Notes under the pieces: model-generated
Told to the model about the DNA's origin: nothing
Databases searched by the model: none
What the model saw: the letters and a program-made list of their open reading frames with translations, nothing else
Shown: positions 10,901-22,903 of the stretch, piece after piece
Layout: the number at the start of each line of letters is the position of its first letter
Position numbering within the stretch: the first letter of the stretch is position 1
Made by a program: the position numbers and the translations under genes
DNA from: Sipunculus nudus
Lineage: Eukaryota > Annelida > Sipuncula > Golfingiida > Sipunculidae
Reading direction: 5' to 3'
Assembly (NCBI GenBank): GCA_026874595.1
Contig: CM049313.1
Span: forward strand, 51,075,659 to 51,139,658
Length of the DNA: 64,000 nucleotides

Positions 10901-13254
10901 TTGTTTCCAGGACAAAGTAATCATTCTTTACTGCTGAATAAGACATTAATGGGTACATCCTGCAACCAAGAGGGTGGAAATCAGTCTGTTTTATGTGCAA
11001 AAACCAACAACTGTCCAGTTTCAAATTCAGTGTCATGGCCAATGGGTCACTTGTTTTTAGCTTGGCTGACTGAAGGCCATCTGAGCTATAGCAATAACTC
11101 TTTGTCCATAGTCCATACAGTTGTCCATTAACAGGGAACAAATCATAACTGTTGAACCTAGAATCTTCTAATCTGACATACCGGTACATGGAGGTTCATA
11201 AAAAATCTCCCAGGACACTTGAAATTATATCATTATGACCTGTATTTTCTTAGCATTATGGCTTGAAAGTACCCCCTCCCCCAATAATTAAAATTTGATA
11301 CAAAATTTCCTGTATCTCAATAAATTATGCATGGATTGTCATGAATCTTGCATTGACTGGTTTATCAGTTTCCCAAGACTTGTGGAGCCACCAGTATATT
11401 TTTCAACTTGTCACAAATTCACCCCTAACTTTTGGACTTGTCAAATTACAGAAAGTTGTCAGTTTCCTTTTTTATGGTTTCATCTAGTGTCCTATAAACC
11501 TCATAAGTTTAATGTTCATGACTTGTTTTATCAGTTCCTTCAATATTACAGCAAAGGTGTCAGCTCTAGTCTCCTGAAATCTGGTGTGTTTATTATTTTG
11601 TTTTTGGCATATTGTTTTCAGTCCCATCATCTTTCGTAGTCATCAGTCTTTGTCAAACATGCAGAATAGGTTTATTATGAGCTCTATAACTTTTAAAACA
11701 CAACATATTTTTTCTTCAAATTGAGACATAAGTTGCTTTGGCCATGTTCTCAGAAGAGTTTGAAAAACTAGTGACCTTTACATTGACCTGCAAGGTCAGG
11801 TCAACCATTTTATAGTTCATCATCTTTAAGATTTCTTGTGACTGTGTTAGCTTCTTTTTTGTCCCCAAATTTGACAGACAAAATGTTACAATCAGTGCAG
11901 TTTGAAAACTGATGAGCTTGATTTTTTGTTCTTATTCTTCTCTTGTACAACTTCCTGTTGTGAATGTTAAACTAAAATGGCATGCTGGTCAGCTGAGCAT
12001 CATGACCCATGCGTCATTTAATTGTTAGATAGAGACATATGCAATAATTGGAGTACATATGTATTTATCATAAAAATGTCAATAGTTTTACATTATATTC
12101 TATATGTGTGTCCCATATAATTATTCAGCCCTGAAATCAGACATCTTTAGAATTTTATGAAGATTTCTTCACTTGTGATCAATATTAAGCCTCAAAGCAA
12201 TCAGCCCATATTACTGTTTCAGGGTAGCTCTATTGGTGATCATCAGCACATGGACGTTTCTTCTGACAGCGCTGTTGGTACAAGCCCAGGCTTTAGAGAA
12301 TGCTGTAGAACTAGCTGTCCATGAATACAGTGAAAAATTGGTCAGTATACATACATCACCACAGTTCTATTTATTTTATCCATTTCATGCAACCTTGCTT
12401 TACTGGCCATTGAACTGGTTATTACATCATATTTGAAGAATAACAACAAATTACTGGTCTTTAAAACATGAAATAAACCTATATGCATTGCATGCAGATC
12501 TATAAATATATGCAACATAAAAGGAGCAATGAACTTTTTTTCTGTACCATAATTTTGTTAAAAATGTTCTTCATATCACAGGCTAAAAGATTTGAGCCAG
12601 TAACTTGTATCAAGACATACAGTGTGGTATATGTTGATAGACCTTGATAGATTACTTAAAACATATTTATTTCAGCAGGATTACAAAGTAGCTAACAAGG
12701 CTAATGCAGAATTCTGACAGCCTTACTTGCAATATTTCCATGTAATAGAGAATCAAAGTAATCTAATAGCTCGTCTGCTCTGCTCCACCAGTGTAAGAAC
12801 TTTGCATTAATAATATACATGTATATATTGAATCTTGTCAAAACATTAAATAAATTTCTAAATACTTATCAGGGCCATTGATATTCAGTTCATATCTTGT
12901 CAGAGCCATTATTGATTGTATTGGCTTGTTTTCATCTATTTATATTATATATCACTACATATATCATGGAAAATTCCAGCTGTCATGTAACTTGTTATTT
13001 ATTTCCATCTACAGGCAGTACTGGTATTGGAGGACCTTGACCTTACAACCTATAGAGATATATTGTCTTACTGGACCACCAGGTGTCTCCCTCCTATGAC
13101 ACATGGAACACTCAGCATTATGGGTATTGTAGCAGTGCGTGATGTGTCGTATTACCTGCAGTATTACAGCTGGCCAGTTATAACTGCATTAGTGACACCA
13201 ATATTCAGACTTATTAGTGCATTGAAAGAGGTTTACACTGTTAAGACACACTGA
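7628..13254 (+). CDS. Unidentified multi-pass membrane protein, 410 aa, six exons
   Basis: Exons 7628-7994, 8459-8665, 9378-9517, 10650-10810, 12223-12340 and 13015-13254 join in one frame (1233 nt) with GT/AG at every intron. The protein has a basic, Ser/Pro-rich N-terminal region (1-120, with PTPAPRP at 58-64) and a charged helix at about 123-147. Hydrophobic segments lie at about 169-190, 256-275, 293-313 and 381-401. A loop between the first two carries a sequon (N-A-T, residue 220). The C-terminus is short (VKTH). There is no signal peptide, so the N-terminus is probably cytosolic. The start is the first ATG after a strong acceptor at 7582, 45 nt upstream. I do not recognise the family; an endomembrane or nuclear-envelope protein is possible but unproven. 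Confidence 0.8.
8459..8665 (+). CDS. Membrane protein gene, coding exon 2
   Basis: Acceptor TTTGTAG, phase 1; donor G|GTAAGA, phase 1. Encodes the charged helix and the first membrane segment (about 169-190). Confidence 0.85.
9237..9332 (+). repeat. 32-bp tandem repeat, three identical copies
   Basis: Copies at 9237, 9269 and 9301, each ACTTTTTACATATT... ending CTTAACAAC, with no differences between them. They lie in intron 2, ending 45 bp before exon 3. Confidence 0.95.
9378..9517 (+). CDS. Membrane protein gene, coding exon 3
   Basis: Acceptor ATACAG, phase 1 in; donor GTAAGT, phase 0 out. Encodes residues 193-238, a hydrophilic loop with one N-glycosylation sequon. Confidence 0.85.
10650..10810 (+). 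CDS. Membrane protein gene, coding exon 4
   Basis: Acceptor TTCTTGCAG; donor TG|GTAAGT, phase 2. Encodes residues 239-291 with the second membrane segment and a basic stretch (KLTPRRTKQ). Confidence 0.85.
11055..11190 (+). repeat. Fragment of the dispersed GCTGACT/ACAAATC repeat family
   Basis: Shares the order TTGGCTGACT, CATCTGAGCTATAGC, CATTAACAGGGAACAAATC and CCTAGAATCTTCTAA with 14440-14537 plus 17798-18665 and, inverted, with 57400-58720. It lies in intron 4 of the membrane protein gene. Confidence 0.6.
12223..12340 (+). CDS. Membrane protein gene, coding exon 5
   Basis: Acceptor TGTTTCAG completes the Trp-292 codon; donor GTCAGT, phase 0. Encodes residues 293-331, mostly the third membrane segment. 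Confidence 0.8.
13015..13254 (+). CDS. Membrane protein gene, terminal exon
   Basis: Acceptor CATCTACAG, phase 0. Encodes residues 332-410, including the last hydrophobic segment, and ends at TGA 13252-13254. Confidence 0.85.
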   Translation, partial: AVLVLEDLDLTTYRDILSYWTTRCLPPMTHGTLSIMGIVAVRDVSYYLQYYSWPVITALVTPIFRLISALKEVYTVKTH

Positions 13255-14439
13255 ACTGGACTACATGTATTACCAACAATTTAATGTCTTTTTGCCTGCA
13301 TTCGTGGGAGTTAGAATATATCTAATTCTTTGGCTGTGAACTGATATCATTTTTTCATCATGAGAAAGCATACATTTTTTAATGTGTCAATCACCTCATT
13401 GTATTTTATTTCTCATTTTATTAGCTTTATGCTTCACATAAGGTGACATTCACTTAAGGTGGTATATTTTCAGTGGAGTGTGCATACAGATCAGATAAGA
13501 ATGAAGTTACTTGTCAGTTTATATTTATTGTTAGACAAAGATATTGGCTTTCATAATTTAAATACAGTGAAAACAATAATTTTGTTCTTTGGCTTCACTC
13601 AACAAAGTGCCTCATTTATAATTATATACTTTTGCCCATGAGATATAATGTTCAGGTAGTGATATATTAGTTAAATTCTTAGCTTTACAGGAAAATCAAC
13701 AGATTGGTAGCATACTGCAGCAACATGTCAGTTATAAAAGGTCCAGAGCTTTCATTTTACAGGTTGATGCTCTACTGTTACACAATGGGTCTCCTGCTCT
13801 TATTTCAGGTAACCCCCCTCCCCTCCCAATCTCTTATTTGCAGCTGTAAACATTTTTAACTGGCTCAAACCAATATTTCAGGCATGGATCCTCCCCATTT
13901 CAGGACCTGAGGATTTTTTTTAAGGTAATCTCATTGGTATTCCTTGTTTGGACTCAATCCCCTCGCAGTTCCAATGATTGTGGAGCATTGTGTTTGTATC
14001 CAGCTTCCCATGAACAATTTGTACTGCTAGTACATTTGGCCAGAATACAACAGACATTAGTTATGCACAGTGTGCATGGTGATGCACAGTGTGCATGGTG
14101 AGGAGATATGTCTATTCACCTGGAATAAAAACCTGCATGGATTTATACATCCTGAATGTCTGATCTCCTCGGATCTGATCCGAGTAGTTGTTCCACTTTG
14201 AAACTCAATGATTTTATACTGACAGACTGATGATCATGTATTTTTGTACAAACTATATCCATATTACCTCAATGTTGTATATTTACATATAAAACTGTAT
14301 ACCCATGTGTGTAAATATAATTGTAAAAGTTTGCTCTTATGTTTTGTCATTTTGGTGCTTCCTTGAGTCTGTCAGCATGTATGTATGTGAGATAGTGATG
14401 TCTGACTTGAGTCTGGATTTGGATCAGAGTCCAGTTTTT
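13255..14439. other. 3' UTR and intergenic sequence
   Basis: Follows the membrane protein stop codon. No further coding sequence is recognised; the early part is presumably 3' UTR. Confidence 0.45.
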
Positions 14440-14537
14440 AGCTCAGCTGACTGTAATTCATCTGAGCTTTAGCGATCACCATTTGTCCAGCGTCTGTCTG
14501 GCTGTTCCGTTGTCTGGCCATTGACAGGGCACAAATC
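14440..14537 (+). repeat. Left part of a dispersed tandem repeat, cut by a hAT-like insertion
   Basis: Reads GCTCAGCTGACTGTAATTC, then GAGCTTTAGCGATCAC and GACAGGGCACAAATC. The continuation expected from related copies (ATAACCATTAG...) resumes at about 17803, after the inserted element. Confidence 0.65.
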
Positions 14538-15003
14538 CAGGGTTAACCAGTTAATGCCAGGCCTGTAAATGCCACTGGCGATTCCTAGAAAATGCCGGAA
14601 CAGACAATACCCCATCTGGCAAATAAATAGCAAATACAAAGAAAATGCCTTTTCGTACATTTTCATGGTTGTCACAAAGATCTACAAGCTGAAAAAAAAC
14701 ACAATATGATAAGAACTGCTCAATACAGATAAAAAGTATTTATCTGCAACAGCAGACTATGAGAACTACAAGAGTACATTGCTAAATTATAGTAATACTG
14801 TATCAGTGTATGATAAATGTTTTGAATTAAGTTAGCAAAATCACAAATTGAGGAATAATAATTTTTTCAAGAGCTCCTATATAATTTTAATTGAATAAAT
14901 AACTGTACCTGATTGTATAAAGTTTTATCTGTATCTGTTTCCCACTGCTCAGCAATAATCTTCCAGGTTAGGGGGTGTGCATAAATTATTATTTTGACTT
15001 TGT

Positions 15004-15011
15004 CATGATAG
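15004..15011 (+). repeat. Target-site duplication CATGATAG (left)
   Basis: Exact 8-bp match to 16630-16637, immediately outside CAGTGG...CCCCTG termini. Confidence 0.8.
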
Positions 15012-16629
15012 CAGTGGCATAGACAGGTCTACAGACCTTGGGGGATGGTAATCTGTATATATATATATATATATATATGTATAATATATAATGATAAAAG
15101 AAACAAAAGTGTACATTGTAGAATGTTTATCTCCCGCATTTTTATAACTCTCAGTCAATCACTCTACTTTCAACAATAAACAAATTGTCCTGCACATTAT
15201 TTCATGACAGTAATATTTTGTATTTTGTTTCTGATTAAATTATAACCATGAGAATCGGTGATCATAAGATCAGGTATCTAGATATCATCTGGATCATGAC
15301 AGTATACACTGCTACATGATTTAGAATAGAACTAGTATCATGTATTCCTTTAAGTATTTAAGTCTAGAAGGAGTGATATATTTAATGAACAAATTAATGA
15401 ATCCACAACTTAATGAATAAACCAATAGACAGATAAATGATAAATCACTCGAAAAAAAATCATAATTTCAAGAACTATTTATAGATAATAAACGGGGTAA
15501 AATTAAAATTATCAAAATTATATTTCTTATCAACCTGCAGCTATGCAGAAAATAAAATGCTAAGCAAACTCTTGTTTACAAAGCTTGATTAAAAGGGTTT
15601 TATCAAGCACGGTAAATAATGAAATAAAATCCAATGGGTTGTCGGAAGTAAACTGTATAGAAATATTTTTATCATGATTCGAGTCATTTCTTATTATGCC
15701 ATATCATATTGATCATATTGTGGAATAGGGTAAAACGCGGGAGAGAAACATACTTGTTAAGTTCTAATTCCCTTAAACGGTGCAGTAGTATGACCGCTTT
15801 AATTGCTAGATGTCGCAGAAGTTTCTTGTCATCTAGTCAAAGAAATGCCCGAATGTTTGATGCTTCCTCTCGCTTGTCCATAATGCCTAAAATACATAAT
15901 TATGCCTGTTCAAGAATTCTTTGGTATCCTATATAAGCAATACACAATTTATAGCCTATATCTACACTGACCTCTTATATTGGAATGATTGTGAAGATAT
16001 GATTTTCCTTAAATAAAATGTTTAAAATCTGGAAATAGACTTATCTTTCCTATTCAATCAACAAACTAGAGAACCTGAGGAAAAGATACATGTATAGATA
16101 ATGAAGATACTGGAAATTTATTTTTTTACATTCATTGTTTACTTTTTAGCTGGTTAACCGTGCTTTTGTCTGAATGCATTATAAATTTTGAGAATGGGTT
16201 ATTTGTAGAATAATTAAACATATTAATTCATATGATTAATAGCTTATCATACAGCAATAGAACTATGGAGGTTTTAGTCTACATATTAAATTTTATACTT
16301 AACGATAATAGTAATTACCGTCAGACTGTAATTGAATATTATAAGTGTATCTCCAATGCAGAAACAAAATATATGGACACCTGTGGTGAAACTGAATAAC
16401 AAATTAATGATCCTTGAATGCTGAATGACGCGAGACAGTTGTTACTTCTAATACCTTAATACGTTCGTTATACATATTATTACTATTAACTGGCATGTAT
16501 TGCATAATTACTATAGTTTTGCTTTTTCCCTATATAAAACCAGGGGATGATTGTACACACCATCACCCCCCCCCCACCTAAAATTGTATGGGGTATGCAT
16601 CCCCCTTTTCCCCTCTATCTAAGCCCCTG
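15012..16629. mobile_element. Non-autonomous hAT-like element (inner), 1.62 kb, perfect 8-bp TSD
   Basis: Begins CAGTGGCATAGACAG and ends CTATCTAAGCCCCTG, whose reverse complement starts CAGGGGCTTAGATAG. Subterminal GGGGGATG and CATCCCCC also pair. Flanked by CATGATAG on both sides. The 8-bp duplication and CAG-type ends fit hAT. The interior is AT-rich with a short (TA)n near 15056 and no transposase. Confidence 0.8.
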
Positions 16630-16637
16630 CATGATAG
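16630..16637 (+). repeat. Target-site duplication CATGATAG (right)
   Basis: Exact copy of 15004-15011. Confidence 0.8.
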
Positions 16638-16799
16638 GCTGTTCGTGCTGCTTCAAACTGTTCATCAGTTTCAGTGATAATAATTTCCTATAGTAGCTGT
16701 TTCCAGTCTGTACTAGTTTATGGAATGAAAATGTCTAAATGTTTCAGTATTGGCCTTAAGTACTTTAATTATTGCCTTTAAGGGTAGACCCCTTGTGGT

Positions 16800-17345
16800 A
16801 GTTGTAGCGGACTGAACTGTCTCACTAGTGAAGCTTGCTTTTTCTAGCGAAGCTTTTGGTACGCAGGTCATGTGCGCCACCGCCATGGGTTCGAAACTGG
16901 GATTGGCCCAATATTTCCCCCTGAACAATTTGTCTTCTTAAGAAAATGGGGGCTGGTCCAAAGTGAAGGTAAACTTTGTTGCCCAGGGAATAAGCTCACC
17001 AAAGTGTGACTCCTGGGATAATTAGTCCTGTTCAGATAGCAGAAAGCTCTTAAGAGGGGGTGTGTTACAGAACGCTAAAGTGTGACTCCTGGGATAATTA
17101 GTCTTGTTCAGATAGCAGAACGCTCTTAAGAGGGGGTGTGTTACGGGACCGAGCTATCCGCAAGCTTCACAAGCGAAGCGGTTGGTAGGCCGGGCCTGTG
17201 CGCCACCGAAATTGGTTCGACTCCCGGATCTGCTGAGTGTTTTCCCCTGAATAATTTGTCTTCGTAACATAGTTTAGTGAAAGTATATATGAATTCAGAG
17301 TGAATGGGGCCTGACCATTTATTAGCCCCACTAACCACCACTTAC
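16800..17345 (+). mobile_element. Two related tRNA-like (SINE-type) segments with a 79-bp tandem duplication between them
   Basis: Copies at about 16800-17000 and 17145-17345 share the order AGCGAAGC, TGTGCGCCACCG, GGTTCGA (B-box-like), TTTCCCCTGAA and AATTTGTCTTC. Between them a 79-bp unit starting AAAGTGTGACTCCTGGG is repeated at about 17000 and 17079. The B-box-like motif suggests a tRNA-derived SINE; no intact A box or cloverleaf is seen. Confidence 0.5.
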
Positions 17346-17797
17346 ATTAACAACAGCTGGCCCACACTTGCTCGGACAGTATGCACATCCAAGCAATTAC
17401 TGAACTAGAACAGTCGGTAAAACATTATGTGCTCATATTGCCTAGTGACCTAGTGTCAACTTAGAAACACTTCCCTTTTGATATACAAGTTACACCACAT
17501 TATAAAGTATAAACTAACCTGCCAAATCTGATCTCTCCCCTGATTTTAAATCCATAAATGTTTATTTTTTTATCATAAAAAATACTTTAATCAGTACTAT
17601 AAGTAAAACGTAATATGGAAGAATCTGGTAATGAAAGTGTAAGTATAATCACGGCAAAGAAATCTTAATGACCTGGTTTGGTAAAATTCAATTTGCCATC
17701 ATTTACCAGAAAATGCCAGGATTTGCGTGCAAAAAGTGGCATTTAGCCTACACCGGCATGAACTTTATGAGTATTTGCCGGCATTTTGCCAACCCTG

Positions 17798-18665
17798 AAA
17801 AATTCATAACCATTAGACCTAGAATTTTCTAACTGTACACCCAGTAAGGTCCTGAGCAAATCTCCTTGGAACCATGAAATTAGGTCATGGTGACCTCTAT
17901 TCTGCGACCTTTGGACTAAACACATGATTTTGAGCAACCAGATAGTCGGAGCACAAATTGTAACCATTAGGCCTAGAAACTTCAGGTAGGTCCTGGCTAA
18001 GTGTCCATTGAAACATGAAATTAGGTCACCATGACCTATTTCTGCAACCTATAAAAATGAAATTTCATATAAGCACCCTGAATGTCAAATGATCACAAAT
18101 CATATCTGTTAGGCCTAGAATCTCCTAACGTAACGTGTGTCCTGGGCAAATCTCCTTGGAAAACTGAAATTAGCTCATGATGACCTATATTCCGCGACAT
18201 ACTGACTGAAAACATGATTTAGAGTACCCAGACAGACGGTGCACAAATTGCATCCATTAGGCCAAGCATCTTATACTGTAAAATTCAAGGAGTTTACGGC
18301 AAATGTCCTTTGAGACATCAAATCAGGTCACCGTGACCTATATTCCGCGACCTATAGGAAAAAGATGTCATGTGAGCCCCCTGAATGCCAGATCGGGTAA
18401 AAATTGTATCCTTTGGGCCTAGAATCTTCAAAAGTAACATTCTGGTAAGTCCTGGGCAAATGTTCCTTGAAACATTAAATTAGGTCATTGTGACCTGTTT
18501 TCTGCGACTTGTAGGAAAAATGTCATATGAGCACTAAATGTCAGAACAAATCGTATCTGTTAGGCCTTGAATCTTCTAACACAACATCATGGTCGGTTCA
18601 AGGCAAATCTGAGTTGAGATGTTCACCTCTATTTTGTGACCTTCTGACAGAAGACATAATTTTGA
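17798..18665 (+). repeat. Diverged tandem array, ~150-bp unit, about six copies
   Basis: The phrase [C/T]ATTAGGCCTAGAAT recurs near 17811, 17964, 18107, 18253, 18413 and 18567. Each is followed by GTCCTGGGCAAATC, TGAAATTAGGTCA, GTGACCTATATTCTGCGACC and a stretch ending in GCACAAAT. Copies are strongly diverged, so the array is old. It shares the family with 57400-58720 on the opposite strand. Confidence 0.85.
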
Positions 18666-18670
18666 GCACC

Positions 18671-19020
18671 ATTTAAATGGATCCACAAGCTTTTTCAAGA
18701 AGTGGGCCCTGTAGCTGTGACCTTGACCCCCTGAACTCAAAATTATAGGGTTCTTCATCGATAGGTAGGAGAACCATATGTGCAAGATGAAAGGTTTTAG
18801 TAAAACGGTTTGGCTTTGAATGGGTCCACAAGCTCTTTCAATAAGTGGGCCCTGTGGCCGTAACCTTCCACCCCATGACCTCAAAATCAATCGGGGGGTT
18901 CTTTATCCATTGGTGGGTGAGCCATATTTGCAAGATGAAAGGTTTTGGTCAAACGGTTTTGCTTTAAATGGGCCCACAAGCTTTTTTTTTAAGAAGTTGG
19001 CCTTTTGGCCGTGACCTTTC
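18671..19020 (+). repeat. Second tandem array, ~145-bp unit, about 2.4 copies
   Basis: TGGATCCACAAGC, TGGGTCCACAAGC and TGGGCCCACAAGC occur at 18678, 18821 and 18969. Each is followed by AAGTGGGCCCTGTGG-like sequence; the full units also share GCAAGATGAAAGGTTTTAGT. Adjacent to but different from the ~150-bp array. Confidence 0.85.
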
Positions 19021-22000
19021 CATTTTGATGATAAAGTATTACATGATAAGGGCGTACAGAAAATGAAATACCCATGCATTATTTGTGGTCAGGTATTTTT
19101 AGTTAACACTATTCGTGTATGAATGACTAAGAAAAGTTTATTTCAGGCCCTGTCTCTGCACTCTCTCACACAGAGGTAAACATGGATAGGAATTTGTAAG
19201 GACAGGATTCATGCGCGTTCTCACTAAAGTCTTACAAAGTCTTACCTTTCATTTTGCAAAAAAAAAGTCTTACTTTTCTTACATTTTAGAGGATAGGTTC
19301 TTGTTACAGTTTTAATCGAGGAGGCAAATAAATGGCTACCATAGACCTTCAAGTAGCAACATTTTCAAAGCTTGTTCCTTTAAGTAACCGTAACGTTACT
19401 TCAGACGTCATCCACATGTATAGAATACCGGGGGTTTCATGACCATGTGGGGCACCTCTAAAGAATTTTAAAAGCTGATAAATTCGAATCAAAAGACATG
19501 CATGCACAAGTTTCGGTGGTGTGAAAGGGGGCTCAAAAGTTTCGCGCCAGTTCATCTCTGATTATCATGAAAATTTGCCGAAATCATGTAGCCTCTGCGG
19601 TTTCTACATGTCAGCGGATGCGGGTTAACTACGTTGGGAACTGACCCACCGACGATCCCGTAAATCTGTGTGTCTGTTGGCAATGCAAACACGTCAGAAA
19701 GAATTTTCAGAAACATTGACCTTAACATGAGACAGCTTGTTCCTAAAATAGCAATTATCTTTTTTTGTTCATGTGTGAAAATATTTGACAGCACTTTCAA
19801 TTATATTGTTTGACTTCTATATATGGATAGCAGGGTTCGTAAACCATTAAAAGGTGCTTGAAAGCGTGATGGGTAAATTAGGTATGTGTGGAAAAGTGCC
19901 AGAAAAAGGAAGTTGAAATAAAAATTTGTAATTGAGCAGGTGTTCAGAGGATTTTAAAGTGATTCTCAAAGAAGTCAGCATTTATATAACCCCATACCAG
20001 AACACGGCATGATCTCTGTATATACGACTGACGTGTGTTCCTTAGGAACACTTGAGACAAAAATATAGGAGTTTATAGGTATTTCCAATTATAGGAGTTG
20101 GTAGGTTATTATTTCAAATGATGGCCACCTCTTTCGTTTCATACATGGCACAACATCTGTGATATTTAGACACATTCACCTCATATGCTTAATAGAGAAT
20201 TAATATTGGGTATCAATTTTTCAATCTCGTTTTTTAGTCCTTGCCCTACCCCTTTCCCAATTATGATTTTCCCTAAGGAATGAGCACTAATCTTTTCTCG
20301 AACATATAGTTCAGAATATGCAAGTATAAATGGACCTCGAAAAATTGCTTGGCTTACATCCAAAACAACCAGAGATATAATAATGGATTATTAAGTGAAA
20401 TACATGCCTTACATAGAATCGAAAATGGAAATACAGGCGCCACATATTTTAATGGTAAATATATAAAATGAGCATCGATTTCAACAGTAATGGGGACCGT
20501 TCGCAACATTCGTCCGCCACCGCTAACACACTTCGGCTTGTCTTGGAAGCACTGCTTGACAAGTGTATGTATACATGTACATCCCTCATCTGGTCGATCA
20601 TACGACAATACCTGTGATCTTATTTAAGTCTCATACGAAGCCAAAATAAGAAACAAAAGTAGCTTAAGCCTTAGGACTAAAAACTTGACTTCTTTACTTT
20701 TTTATTCTCCGCAAAGCAGTGTAAATAACTATTAATACTTATACAATCATTATAAATAAAATTAAACCTCTCGTTAAACCTGTAACAAACTGACATGACA
20801 ATGAGCTGCATGAAAGTACATTCTTATTTTTGGGACATTATCAATAGAACTTGATCATATTTACAGGCCAAATAATTTATTTTGAGATAATCTTTAATAA
20901 GCATACTTCTTCATATCTATAATATATATAAAGTCCTAAACCTTTTTTACTGTTATTAACGTGACCCTTTATAAGCATCATGGTTCCCGGAGTTATAGAT
21001 ATACCGTTCTTGAAACTCTCCCAAAGAACAATCTATCTTTTCTATCTGTTTCTATTTTAAGCCAAAACTCCCACGGCAATCACGTAAAAAGTCTGCACAG
21101 ATATACGTATACCCGATATGTCTGTGTAAAAATAACAGCGATGGTCCTATTTTGGTTACTACCGTCTAGATAGATACCTGCCCGGCTTCACACCAGTAAC
21201 GAAAGTTGGACTTTCTTGGCATGTGATGATAAATCCGAAAGGGTAGAATCCCTGAACAAAATTGTCGTTAGCTTGCAGATATATGCCTAAAAATTCGCGA
21301 TATATTTCATAGGTATTTACTCTAGGTGTGTGACTGTGTGAGCAGTTCTAGGATTACAGGTCAAGTGTTCTGGTCACAGCCATCTGTTGAATCCAGTGTC
21401 CTTGGACCAATCAATTTGCCTTCATAGCCGCACTGGCTTGTTTTCTCGTTGTAACACGCACCAGACGAAATATGATTAATGTAAACCCATAACGTCGGCT
21501 ATATCCTGCCGTCAAGAGCAGTTACACTAGTATAAGTCTGGATATCGGGGCAGTAGTAGAGGATTTAGCGCACGCTATGTATCGTGTGCAGGGGTTTCTA
21601 TAATCCCCCAGTACAATAACGGCAAATGGTCGAAAGATCTTGGCAACGGCAACTTCCGGTGTTTTGGTATTCGTGTTTTAAGCAACAGCCTGCTTGTTCC
21701 TCTCTTAAGATACTATGCAGATAGCTGGTCAAGTTTCATTCAGCATCGAATGGATTAAAATAATAGTAAGTCTATATCTATTCTGTTTATATATTTTTCG
21801 AGCAATATTTTATTGCAAATTATAAGAATGTAGGAAATAGGCATGATACTATTCAGTTATTTTCATTTGTGAGCATTACTGCATGTCAAATATTATAAAA
21901 TTTTAAGAAAATATTGTTTATACAAAACAATATATGTACATACACCTAGACCACTTTGCACATTAGTTCACCATATTCTTTTTTTTATAATTATTGTTAT

Positions 22001-22094
22001 TATTATCACTGTTTTTTTTTTCTTTTTTTTTATTTCAAAACAATACAGATACACGAGTTCACCATATTCTTAGCCATCAGTGATGTATTCGAAA
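19021..22094. other. Intergenic, no gene seen
   Basis: Several short frames (for example minus strand 19552-19800) lack exon-like context or recognisable motifs. At 19831 the phrase AGCAGGGTTCGTAAACC looks like a lone hAT-type terminus without a partner. The 21300-21720 stretch is somewhat richer in CpG but encodes nothing I recognise. Confidence 0.45.
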
Positions 22095-22500
22095 CAACCA
22101 ATCCGAGGTTCAAGATTGAGACTATAGGATTTGAGACCAAGGCCGAGACCATGGGATCGTAGACCACGGGAAGTGTGACAAAGACCGACCAATGAGATTA
22201 AGGACCGAGACCATGAGATCCAAGACCGAGACCATTGGGTCCAAGACCGAGACCATGGGATCCGAGATCATGGGACGAGAGACCGAGACCTAGACCATGG
22301 GACCCAAGACCGAGACCATGGGACAAGAGAACGAGACGGAGACCATGGGATCCGAGACCGAGAGCATGGGATTGGTTTGAGAGACAGAGACCGTGGGATG
22401 TGTGACAAGAAATGAAACCATGGTTTGAGAGACCAAGACCGAGACCATGGGACGAGAGTCCAAGACCAAAACAATGGTATCCGAGACCTGAAACCCATAT
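22095..22500. repeat. Minisatellite of GAGACCATGGGATCC-like units
   Basis: Variants of GAGACCATGGGA plus CCAAGACC or CGAGACC repeat with a mixed ~10-24-bp period. The minus strand can be read as Ser-His-Gly-Leu repeats over about 100 codons, a by-product of the repeat. A degraded continuation appears at 22732-22775. Confidence 0.85.
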
Positions 22501-22782
22501 GCTTATCAAACCGTCACCTATTTCTCTCTGGTAGAACAGGGTTCATACAAAATTCGGAAAACCCTCCGTCAGCAGTTTGATACTACACGAACAACAGAAA
22601 GCAATAGTGTTGCGTGAACATTTAATAAAACCGCTTAAGCCGAGTAAAAAAAAAGAACAAATGACACGCATGGTGATTACAGTGGTGCATGTAATTTTAT
22701 ATCAAATGTGAATTTCTACTTTGTTTAGAAGTGGAGACCATAAAAGATACCAAAATCAGGACCGCGATCAAGACCTACATCA

Positions 22783-22783
<1 letters not shown>

Positions 22784-22854
<71 letters not shown>

Positions 22855-22857
22855 TAT

Positions 22858-22901
<44 letters not shown>
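22784..22901. repeat. Composite (TA)n-(GA)n microsatellite
   Basis: About 75 bp of TA followed directly by about 42 bp of GA. The same TA-then-GA design recurs at 33297 and 60249 and, inverted, at 52392. Confidence 0.95.

Positions 22902-22902
<1 letters not shown>

Positions 22903-22903
<1 letters not shown>

Larger units (their letters stand above)
14538..17797. mobile_element. Non-autonomous hAT-like element (outer), ~3.26 kb
   Basis: Left end CAGGGTTAACCAGTTAATGCC and right end GGCATTTTGCCAACCCTG form imperfect terminal inverted repeats starting CAGGGTT, a typical hAT form. The flanking 8-mers (CACAAATC and AAAAATTC) match only partly, but the host repeat resumes cleanly on the right. 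No transposase is encoded. The interior carries a second hAT-like element (15012-16629) and SINE-like sequence. Confidence 0.65.

Noticed and set aside
19831-20110. hAT element starting AGCAGGGTTCGTAAACC
   Set aside because: Only one terminus found; no inverted partner or target duplication.
22198-22509. Minus-strand Ser-His-Gly-Leu repeat protein
   Set aside because: A by-product of the minisatellite; no start context, splice sites or non-repetitive flanks.
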